From JBDSGC01 sp046594105 (lineage in GTDB: Bacteria; Acidobacteriota; Thermoanaerobaculia; Gp7-AA8), in the NCBI GenBank assembly GCA_046594105.1, contig JBKJQB010000274.1, positions 1-11,807 on the forward strand: DNA of 11,807 nt. Reading direction: 5' to 3'. Within the stretch, counting starts at the first letter, position 1. Every line of letters begins with the position of its first letter. Position numbers and translations under genes: made by a program. Shown in pieces: positions 6,119 to 11,807 of the stretch. Under the pieces are notes generated by a model. That model saw only the letters and a program-made list of their open reading frames with translations. It was not told where the DNA came from and ran no database searches.

Positions 6119-8287
6119 ATGCAACGCCGACTCTGCCTCCTCTCCCTCCTGCTGGCCACATCGCTGACGGCGCAACCCCCGCCCGCGCCGAACGGTCCCC
6201 AGCCAGCGCAACAGGCCCGACCCTCGGAGCAGCCAAAACCGGCGGTTCCCAACGCCCAGCCGGCGCCTCCTCCGAAGGCCACGCCGCAGACGGCGACTGC
6301 TGCTGCCGCCATGCCGCTCGCTTCGCTTCCTTACACGGCCAGTCTCGACGTCCCATCGATGGATCAGAGCATCGAGCCATGCTCGGATTTCTATCAGTAC
6401 ACCTGCGGCGGATGGATCCGGAACAACCCCATCCCGCCCGACCAGCAGTCCTGGAGCGTGTACGGAAAGCTGACCCAGGAGAATGCGCAATACCTCTGGG
6501 GAATCCTGGAGGAAGCCGCCAAGCCCTCGGTCTCACGCACTGCGGGGCAGCAGAAGATCGGCGACTACTTCCACTCCTGCATGGACGAGATGGCCATCGA
6601 AGCGCTGGGCGCCAAACCGTTGCGCCCCCTTCTCCACTCGATCGGAGCCCTTTCCTCGAAGCGGCAACTTGCCGCATTCCTGGCGAAACAGCATCCCCAG
6701 AGCTACGGTTCGGGATGGCTCTTCGGCTTCGGTTCCGATCAGGACTTCGGCGACGCCACGCAAGTCATTGCATCGGCCGGCGCCGGCGGGATCGGCCTGC
6801 CCGATCGTGACTACTACCTCAAGACCGACGCAAAATCGAAAGACATCCGCGCCAGGTACGTCGCGCATGTGGCCGCGATGCTGGCGTTGACCGGCCAGTT
6901 GAACACCGCGGCGAAAAAAGACGCAAGCACCGTGCTGCGCATGGAGACCGCACTGGCTCGCGCTGCGCTCTCACGTGTGGACCAGCGCGATCCTTACAAG
7001 CTCTACCACAACATGACGCCGGCCCAGCTTCAGAAGATCACGCCGGCGTTCGACTGGAAGCGCTACCTCGCCGACAGTGGCCTCGGCAGCGTGAAGAAGA
7101 TCAACGTCTCGCAGCCGAAGTTCTTCGCCGCCGTCCAGAAGCAGCTGGTCAGCGTTCCCCTGAGCGACTGGAAAACGTACCTGCGTTGGCACGCCGTACA
7201 CGCACGCGCACCGTATGTGTCGAACGCGTTCGTCACCGAGGATTTCAACTTCTACCGCAAAACGCTGCGCGGCGTCACCGCCATGGCCCCGCGCTGGAAG
7301 CAGTGCGTCCGCCTGGTGGACCGCGACCTCGGCGAAGCGGTCGGCCAGGAGTTCGTACGCCGCACCTTCACCGCCGAGACCAAAGAGAAAACCGTCGACA
7401 TGACCCGCCGCATCGAGAAGGCCATGGCCGACGAGATCCAGAAGCTGGACTGGATGAGCGACGCCACGAAGGTGCGGGCCATGGAGAAGCTCCACGCCGT
7501 GGCCAACAAGGTCGGCTACCCCGACCGCTGGCGCGACTATTCGCCGGTCGATGTGCAGCGCGATGACTTCCTCGGAAACGCCACGCGCGCCACCGTGTTC
7601 GAGTCGCGGCGCGAACTGGACAAGATCGGCAAGCCGGTCGATCGCGGCGAGTGGGGCATGACGCCGCCCACGGTCAACGCGTACTACAACCCGCAGATGA
7701 ACGACATCAACTTTCCCGCCGGCGTGCTGCAGCCGCCGCTGTACGACGCGAAGCTCGACGACGCGCCGAACTACGGCAACACCGGCTCCACCATCGGCCA
7801 CGAGCTCACGCACGCCTTCGACGACGAAGGCCGCCAGTTCGACGGACAGGGCAATCTCAAGGACTGGTGGACCCCCGCCGATGCGAAAGCGTTCGAGGAG
7901 CGCATCTCCTGCATCCGCGAGCAGTTCGCCGAATACACCATCGTCGACGATATCAAGATCAACTCGAAGCTCACCTCCGGCGAAGACGTCGCCGACCTCG
8001 GCGGAACGCTGCTAGCCTACATCGCCTGGAAAGACGCCACCGCCGATCAGAAACTCGACGCCATCGACGGCTTCACCCCCGACCAGCGCTTCTTCATCGG
8101 CTTCGCCCAGTGGGCCTGCGAGAGCGACCGCCCGGAAAATCTGCGCGTCAACGCCATCACCAACCCGCATTCCCCCGGCAAGTACCGCATCAATGGCATC
8201 GTCTCCGATCTCCCCGAGTTCGCGAAAGCCTTTCAATGCAAAGAAGGCCAGCCGATGGTGCGACCGAAGGCGTGCAAGGTCTGGTGA
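6119..8287 (+). CDS. Secreted M13-family (neprilysin-like) zinc metallopeptidase
   Basis: A 722-residue protein, normal M13 length. It has a signal peptide (RRLCLLSLLLATSLTA, probable cleavage after A18), then a Pro/Gln/Ala-rich linker to about residue 65. The N-terminal M13 domain starts at PCSDFYQYTCGGW (87-99). In the peptidase domain, NAYYNP (520-525) is the substrate-backbone-binding NAxY motif. HELTH (561-565) supplies two zinc ligands and the catalytic Glu562. GEDVADLGG (621-629) supplies the third ligand, Glu622, and Asp626. The C-terminus ends CKVW, matching the CxxW end of neprilysins. The ATG is preceded by AAGGAG 7 nt upstream. It should cleave short peptides outside the cytoplasm or in the periplasm. 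All catalytic residues are present. It is divergent from preA and stands alone; a REP-type hairpin follows the stop. Confidence 0.95.
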   Translation: MQRRLCLLSLLLATSLTAQPPPAPNGPQPAQQARPSEQPKPAVPNAQPAPPPKATPQTATAAAAMPLASLPYTASLDVPSMDQSIEPCSDFYQYTCGGWIRNNPIPPDQQSWSVYGKLTQENAQYLWGILEEAAKPSVSRTAGQQKIGDYFHSCMDEMAIEALGAKPLRPLLHSIGALSSKRQLAAFLAKQHPQSYGSGWLFGFGSDQDFGDATQVIASAGAGGIGLPDRDYYLKTDAKSKDIRARYVAHVAAMLALTGQLNTAAKKDASTVLRMETALARAALSRVDQRDPYKLYHNMTPAQLQKITPAFDWKRYLADSGLGSVKKINVSQPKFFAAVQKQLVSVPLSDWKTYLRWHAVHARAPYVSNAFVTEDFNFYRKTLRGVTAMAPRWKQCVRLVDRDLGEAVGQEFVRRTFTAETKEKTVDMTRRIEKAMADEIQKLDWMSDATKVRAMEKLHAVANKVGYPDRWRDYSPVDVQRDDFLGNATRATVFESRRELDKIGKPVDRGEWGMTPPTVNAYYNPQMNDINFPAGVLQPPLYDAKLDDAPNYGNTGSTIGHELTHAFDDEGRQFDGQGNLKDWWTPADAKAFEERISCIREQFAEYTIVDDIKINSKLTSGEDVADLGGTLLAYIAWKDATADQKLDAIDGFTPDQRFFIGFAQWACESDRPENLRVNAITNPHSPGKYRINGIVSDLPEFAKAFQCKEGQPMVRPKACKVW

Positions 8288-8316
8288 GGATTCGTTTCCA
8301 TATCGCGGCGCATTTC

Positions 8317-8341
8317 GTAGCGCCGGCATCCTGCCGGCGGG
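8317..8341. repeat. GCCGGCA hairpin repeat, copy 1
   Basis: CGCCGGCA (8321-8328) and TGCCGGCG (8332-8339) pair perfectly around the 3-base loop TCC, preceded by GTAG. This is the same hairpin as in the block at 10525-10645. It sits 30 nt after the peptidase stop and just before the small ORF at 8363, so it may act as the terminator of the former. Its false translation (SAGILPAG) is common in spurious ORFs. Confidence 0.75.
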
Positions 8342-8350
8342 CCCTGGCCA

Positions 8351-8356
8351 TACAAT
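8351..8356 (+). promoter_or_regulatory. -10-like element just before the small ORF
   Basis: TACAAT matches five of six -10 consensus bases and ends 6 nt before the ATG at 8363. Transcription would begin at or next to the A of the start codon, giving a leaderless message, which agrees with the lack of a ribosome site. No -35 is visible, because that position is filled by the hairpin repeat. Confidence 0.35.
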
Positions 8357-8362
8357 GACCCC

Positions 8363-8557
8363 ATGCCCGTCTGGATCCGCAAGTGCACCGGTTTCGCCGA
8401 AGAGGCCGAAGCGGATCGCGAGTTCTGGGCGCAATTGACACCCGATGAGCGCGTCGCGGTGGTCGAGCAGATGCGGCGCGAATGGTGGATCAGCAATGGC
8501 CAATCCGACGAAGGACTTCGAAGAGTTGTTCGGGTTCTTCGAGTCCCACAACGTTAA
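8363..8557 (+). CDS. Small protein paired with nucleotidyltransferase (putative antitoxin)
   Basis: A 64-residue protein rich in Glu, Arg and Trp: FAEEAEADREFWAQLTPDERV (residues 11-31) and an end EGLRRVVRVLRVPQR. I recognise the pattern, an EEADR-x-(Y/F)(Y/W)-x-x-LTPxER core followed by a short R-V-x-R-V end. It recurs in small proteins encoded just upstream of minimal nucleotidyltransferases of the DUF6036/AbiEii-like group. This supports a real gene despite its size. No Shine-Dalgarno is present. Its last 62 nt overlap the start of the nucleotidyltransferase gene in another frame, which implies coupled translation. A role as antitoxin or accessory subunit is inference from gene order only. 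Confidence 0.65.
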   Translation: MPVWIRKCTGFAEEAEADREFWAQLTPDERVAVVEQMRREWWISNGQSDEGLRRVVRVLRVPQR

Positions 8558-8939
8558 AGCGGTCATTGTCGGGGCGCACGCGGTCGGGTTTCACGCCAAG
8601 CCGCGCTACACGAAGGACCTTGATCTTCTGCTGGAGCCGACCGAAGAGAACGCGCGGCAGGTTCTGAAGGCGCTCAGCGACTTCGGTTTCGGAAACCTGG
8701 GAATCTCAATCGCGGATCTCTCCATTCCCGGTCGCGTGCTGCAACTCGGGCAGCCGCCGAACCGCATCGACCTGATGACGTCGATCGACGGGATCTCTTT
8801 CGACGAAGTGTGGCGAGGAAGGGTGGCTGGCCGCTATGGGAAGGAGAACGTCGCCTATATCGGCCGCAACGATCTGATCCGCAACAAGCGCGCCGCCGGA
8901 CGTCCGCAGGATCTGGCCGACGTCAGCTGGCTCGAGTAA
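8496..8939 (+). CDS. Minimal nucleotidyltransferase (DUF6036/AbiEii-like)
   Basis: A 147-residue protein with the nucleotidyltransferase-beta fold pattern. AVIVGAHAV (22-30) is the glycine-containing helix entry. KDLDLLL (40-46) gives the metal-binding pair D41-x-D43. RIDLMTSIDG (90-99) gives the third acidic residue, D92. The end, LIRNKRAAGRPQDLADV (127-143), is the conserved NKxAxGRxxDLxDv tail. I chose the ATG at 8496 because the earlier ATG at 8445 adds only an unrelated 17-residue stretch that is the shadow of the upstream ORF. A weak GGTGG lies upstream. Family members occur in toxin-antitoxin-like pairs that may modify tRNA or proteins with nucleotides; the target here is unknown. It is the second gene of the overlapping pair and ends 21 bp before the convergent mmsA gene. 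Confidence 0.85.
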   Translation: MANPTKDFEELFGFFESHNVKAVIVGAHAVGFHAKPRYTKDLDLLLEPTEENARQVLKALSDFGFGNLGISIADLSIPGRVLQLGQPPNRIDLMTSIDGISFDEVWRGRVAGRYGKENVAYIGRNDLIRNKRAAGRPQDLADVSWLE

Positions 8940-8960
8940 AACTCCTCGAACATCCCCCCT

Positions 8961-10445
8961 CTACGACATCCAGTTCGTGCCCGCCTCTTTGTTCCATTTG
9001 GTGGTCATCTTCTTCGACTTGGTCCAGAACTCGATCGAGCCGCGGCCGGTGATGTCGCCGACGCCGAACTTCGATTCGTTCCAGCCGCCGAAGCCGAATG
9101 GCTCGCGCGGGACCGGCACTCCGACGTTCACGCCGACCATGCCGGCGCTGGCGTTTTCCATGACGTAGCGGGCCACGCCGCCGCTCTCGGTGAAGACCCC
9201 CGCTGCGTTTCCGTAGCGCGATTTCTGCTGCACGCCGAGGGCTTCGTCTACGTTCTTCGCGCGGATGATCACCATCACCGGACCGAACACTTCTTCCTGC
9301 GCGATGCGCATGTCCGGAGTCACATGGTCGATGAGCGTGGGGCCCACATAGAAGCCCTCTTCTTTGCCGGCGACCACGAGGCCGCGGCCATCGACGAGGA
9401 CTTTCGCTCCCGCCTTCTCCGCTTCGGTGATGTAGCTCTCGATGCGCTGCTTGGCCTCGCGGGAGATCACCGGCCCGAGGTTCACGCCCGGTTTCATCCC
9501 TTTGATGATGGTCACCATGCGCTCGATGATGTGATCGCTCTTGCCCACGGCCATCATTACGGAGGCGGCCATGCAGCGTTGCCCGGCGCAGCCGGCCATC
9601 GACGCCACCACGTTGTTGGAGGTCATCTCCGGCTCGGCGTCCGGCATGACGATGAGGTGATTCTTGGCGCCGCCGAGGGCCAGGACGCGCTTGAGGTTTG
9701 CCGTGCCGCGGCGATAGACGATCTTGGCCACCTTCGTGGAGCCGACGAAGCTGATGCCTTCGATGCCGGGATGGTCGCAGATGGCCTCGACCGTCTCCTG
9801 GCCGCCGTGGACGACGTTGAACACACCGTCGGGCAGACCCGCTTCACTGAGCAGCTCTGCAATGCGGCCGGCGCTGAGGGGAACCATCTCGCTCGGCTTG
9901 AGGATCATGCAGTTGCCCAGTGCGATGGCGTTGGGGATCGTCCAGTTGGGGACCATGTTGGGGAAGTTGAAGGGGGCGATGGAGGCCACCACTCCGATCG
10001 GATAGCGCTCCACGCGACACTCCACACCTTTGCTCACCTCGAGCACTTCGCCGGCGCAGATCTGCGGCAGGGAGCAGGCGAATTCGGTCAACTCCGCCGA
10101 CTTCAGCACCTCGGCGCGCGCTTCGCTGTCCATCTTCCCGTTCTCCTCGGTGACCAGCGCCGCCAGCTCGTCGATGTTCTGTTCGAGCAGCGTCTTGTAG
10201 CGGAAGAACACCTGCACCCGCTCCTTGATCGGCGTGGCCGCCCAGGCCGGAAAGGCCTTCTGCGCTGCTTTCACCGCACGATCGACTTCTGCGGCCTGAG
10301 AAAGCGGCACGCGCGAGATCAGGCTGCCGATGGCCGGATCGAAAACATCCAGCTGCGAGCGGCTTTCTGCGGCAACGAACTCTCCGCCGATGTAGTTGCG
10401 GATGGAGGGGTATTTGGTGGTGATGGGGGAGTCGGTGGCGGTCAT
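8961..10445 (-). CDS. mmsA: Methylmalonate-semialdehyde dehydrogenase (CoA-acylating)
   Basis: A 494-residue aldehyde dehydrogenase, normal length for MmsA/IolA. The ATG at 10443-10445 has AGGAGA 5 nt upstream. Motifs: PFNFP (158-162) with the oxyanion-hole Asn160; FVGST (233-237) for NAD; catalytic Cys291 in GCAGQRCMA (285-293); EEVFGPV further on; and the end GVPVPREPFGFGG-WNESKFG. The usual ALDH general base Glu is Ala256 in ALALGGAKNH-type context, which is diagnostic of the CoA-acylating MMSDH group rather than hydrolytic ALDHs. It converts methylmalonate semialdehyde to propionyl-CoA, or malonate semialdehyde to acetyl-CoA, with CO2 and NADH, serving valine, thymine, uracil/beta-alanine or inositol breakdown. 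It is a single gene with its own promoter and no valine or inositol genes beside it. A PreA-like gene lies 3 kb away on the same strand. Confidence 0.95.
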   Translation of the reverse strand: MTATDSPITTKYPSIRNYIGGEFVAAESRSQLDVFDPAIGSLISRVPLSQAAEVDRAVKAAQKAFPAWAATPIKERVQVFFRYKTLLEQNIDELAALVTEENGKMDSEARAEVLKSAELTEFACSLPQICAGEVLEVSKGVECRVERYPIGVVASIAPFNFPNMVPNWTIPNAIALGNCMILKPSEMVPLSAGRIAELLSEAGLPDGVFNVVHGGQETVEAICDHPGIEGISFVGSTKVAKIVYRRGTANLKRVLALGGAKNHLIVMPDAEPEMTSNNVVASMAGCAGQRCMAASVMMAVGKSDHIIERMVTIIKGMKPGVNLGPVISREAKQRIESYITEAEKAGAKVLVDGRGLVVAGKEEGFYVGPTLIDHVTPDMRIAQEEVFGPVMVIIRAKNVDEALGVQQKSRYGNAAGVFTESGGVARYVMENASAGMVGVNVGVPVPREPFGFGGWNESKFGVGDITGRGSIEFWTKSKKMTTKWNKEAGTNWMS

Positions 10446-10472
10446 GGCAATCTCCTGTTTCGTGAGCCGGCC

Positions 10473-10501
10473 AATGTACGACGTTTTGGGGTGCAGGTGA
10501 A
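10473..10501 (-). promoter_or_regulatory. Predicted sigma70-type promoter of mmsA
   Basis: On the minus strand TTCACC (10501-10496) and TACATT (10478-10473) are separated by exactly 17 nt, each matching four of six consensus bases. Transcription would begin about 10466, leaving a leader of about 21 nt that holds the AGGAGA site. Confidence 0.4.
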
Positions 10502-10524
10502 GGTGGGGGAGCATCCCGACTGAA

Positions 10525-10645
10525 GCGAGTGGCGCGCCGGCATCCTTGCCGGCTGGTAGGTCGGCTTCCAGCGGCGCTACTCGGCGAGATCCCGCCGGCA
10601 AAGATGCCGGCGGACCGGCCGGCAGGATGCCGGCGCTCCACTCGG
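10525..10645. repeat. Cluster of three GCCGGCA hairpin repeats
   Basis: Three copies of the hairpin GCCGGCA-loop-TGCCGGC lie at 10536-10553 (loop TCCT), 10592-10613 (loop AAGA) and 10618-10634 (loop GGA). The first copy is in forward orientation and the other two are inverted. The outer copies share the flank GAGTGG/CCACTC, so the block as a whole is an imperfect palindrome of about 120 bp. It fills most of the space between the divergent mmsA and permease genes. It is the same family as the copy at 8317-8341. Confidence 0.8.
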
Positions 10646-10663
10646 GTGAAGCCTTCGCCCCCC

Positions 10664-10692
10664 TTGACCCTCCGCCGACGCCCCTCCATGAT
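10664..10692 (+). promoter_or_regulatory. Predicted promoter of the permease
   Basis: TTGACC (10664-10669, five of six) and CATGAT (10687-10692, four of six) are 17 nt apart. Transcription would start near 10699, only about two bases before the ATG at 10701, so the message could be leaderless. This fits the absence of a ribosome binding site. Confidence 0.35.
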
Positions 10693-10700
10693 TCGCACTC

Positions 10701-11807
10701 ATGTCCGTCCTTCGTCAGCTCTTCGCGACCAAATCGCTGGACGACCTTCTTGCGGAAACCAAAGGAGAAGGCCAGCAACTCAAGAGGACGCTCGGCCCGG
10801 TCAATCTGATCGCGCTGGGCATCGGAGCGATCATCGGCGCAGGCATCTTCGCCACCATCGGCACCGCTGCCGCCGGCGACCCGAACCGGCCCGGCGCAGG
10901 GCCGGCGCTGATGCTGTCGTTCGTGCTCACCGCCATCGTGTGCGGGTTCAGCGCGCTGTGCTACGCCGAGTTCGCCTCGATGGTTCCGGTGGCCGGCTCC
11001 GCCTACACCTACTCCTACGCCACGCTCGGTGAGTTCATCGCCTGGATCATCGGCTGGGACCTGATGCTGGAGTACGCCATCGGCAACGTGGCCGTGGCCA
11101 TCTCCTGGGCCAACTACATGAACACGCTGCTGCAGGGAATCGGCATCAAGCTGCCGGACTGGCTGGCCATCGACTACCGCACCGCTTCGTTGAAGGTGCC
11201 AGCCGTCATCGCCCACGCTCCGCACATTCTGGGCATTCCTATCGTCTTCAACATCCTGGCCTTCGCCATCGTCGCGCTCATCACCATGGTGCTGATCTGG
11301 GGCATCCGCGAGTCGGCGAACATGAATCTCTTCATGGTCGCGGTGAAGCTGCTGGTCCTCGGATTCTTCGTCATCGTCAGCCTGAAGTTCGTGAAGCCGG
11401 CCAACTGGCACCCCTTCGCGCCGAACGGTTTTCACGGCATCGCCACCGGCGCGGCCATCGTGTTCTTTGCCTACATCGGATTCGACGCGGTCTCCACGAC
11501 CGCGGAGGAAGCGAAGAATCCCGAACGCGACATGCCCATCGGAATCATCGGCTCCCTGATCATCTGCACGATCTTTTACGCCGTCATCGCTGCGGTGTTC
11601 ACCGGGATGGTCCCCTATCGCGATCTGGTCAGGACGCTGTCGAGCGAACAGGCCGAGCCGCTGACCATGGCCATGAAGTACGTCTCCATGCCCAACTGGA
11701 TGGTGGGAGTGGTCGCGCTGGGATCGGTGATGGCTCACACCGCCGTACTGCTGGTCTTTCAGCTCGGCCAGCCTCGGATCTTCTTCGCCATGTCGCGCGA
11801 CGGATTG
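10701..11807 (+). CDS. APC-family amino acid permease, 3' end cut by window edge
   Basis: Partial gene: 369 codons are visible and the frame is open at the edge. It is an inner-membrane amino acid transporter of the APC superfamily, closest in pattern to the cationic amino acid transporter (CAT/YfnA-like) group. The cytoplasmic N-terminus DDLLAETKGEGQQLKRTLG (14-32) is typical of that group. GIGAIIGAGIF (40-50) is the unwound substrate-binding part of TM1. Further hydrophobic segments lie at about 67-88, 110-138, 177-200, 208-228, 246-264, 280-303 and 333-354. FDAVSTTAEEAKNPERDMP (261-279) is the amphipathic signature. QPRIFFAMSRDG closes the visible part. The ATG lacks a Shine-Dalgarno. It probably imports amino acids by proton or cation coupling; exact substrate is unknown. 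It is divergent from mmsA across a block of hairpin repeats. Confidence 0.92.
   Translation, partial: MSVLRQLFATKSLDDLLAETKGEGQQLKRTLGPVNLIALGIGAIIGAGIFATIGTAAAGDPNRPGAGPALMLSFVLTAIVCGFSALCYAEFASMVPVAGSAYTYSYATLGEFIAWIIGWDLMLEYAIGNVAVAISWANYMNTLLQGIGIKLPDWLAIDYRTASLKVPAVIAHAPHILGIPIVFNILAFAIVALITMVLIWGIRESANMNLFMVAVKLLVLGFFVIVSLKFVKPANWHPFAPNGFHGIATGAAIVFFAYIGFDAVSTTAEEAKNPERDMPIGIIGSLIICTIFYAVIAAVFTGMVPYRDLVRTLSSEQAEPLTMAMKYVSMPNWMVGVVALGSVMAHTAVLLVFQLGQPRIFFAMSRDGL

Noticed and set aside
6025..6312. N-terminal extension of preA to 6312
   Set aside because: It overlaps the divergent peptidase gene, is Gly/Ala-rich, and the ATG at 6024 has a strong GGAGG and starts right at the first conserved strand.
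10525..10645. CRISPR-like array
   Set aside because: The units are short palindromes with unequal spacing and mixed orientation, without regular spacers or cas genes.
8961..11738. A 925-residue open frame on the minus strand across the permease and mmsA
   Set aside because: Only the part from 10445 down is mmsA. The upstream part is the antisense shadow of the permease and the hairpin repeats, with low-complexity Asp/His/Arg content and no family resemblance.

Overview
The window is GC-rich, densely coded bacterial chromosome. A long M13-type secreted metallopeptidase, a DUF2378-like protein, an APC permease and two families of intergenic palindromes (GTCATCCTGAGC type and GCCGGCATCCTGCCGGC type) are together most like Acidobacteriota. 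That assignment is inference: there is no rRNA or other marker here. No tRNA, rRNA, CRISPR array, transposase, integrase or phage gene is visible.

Layout: (1) Bases 1-2174 hold a tight minus-strand operon read from right to left: a classical FabG-like SDR reductase, a KAS III-like thiolase-fold protein, and an alpha/beta hydrolase cut by the window edge. A good sigma70-like promoter and a palindrome that could be an operator lie upstream (2324-2387). (2) Bases 2438-3070 encode a plus-strand DUF2378/TIGR02265-like protein. (3) Bases 3265-4519 hold a divergent MarR regulator and class I SAM methyltransferase pair. Copies of the same intergenic repeats lie on both sides of the pair, one of them in inverted orientation. 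(4) Bases 4882-6024 (minus) encode the catalytic half of a PreA-type dihydropyrimidine dehydrogenase without its ferredoxin domain. (5) Bases 6119-8287 (plus) encode a secreted M13 (neprilysin-like) zinc peptidase. (6) Bases 8363-8939 (plus) hold a small acidic ORF overlapping a minimal nucleotidyltransferase, an arrangement like a toxin-antitoxin pair. (7) Bases 8961-10445 (minus) encode a CoA-acylating methylmalonate-semialdehyde dehydrogenase. (8) Bases 10701-11807 (plus) encode an APC amino-acid permease that runs off the window.

How the genes fit together: the SDR, KAS III-like protein and hydrolase form a plausible acyl-processing set. The KAS III member keeps the nucleophilic Cys but not the His and Asn used for decarboxylative condensation, so acyl transfer or a different condensation is more likely than normal FabH chemistry. 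PreA and MmsA could be the first and last steps of reductive uracil/thymine breakdown, and MmsA also serves valine breakdown, but the intermediate enzymes are absent from the window. The peptidase and the permease could supply amino acids. Most of the window is ordinary. The points worth a second look are the atypical KAS III operon, the PreA without its Fe-S domain, the overlapping small-ORF/nucleotidyltransferase pair and the repeat-bracketed MarR-methyltransferase module.
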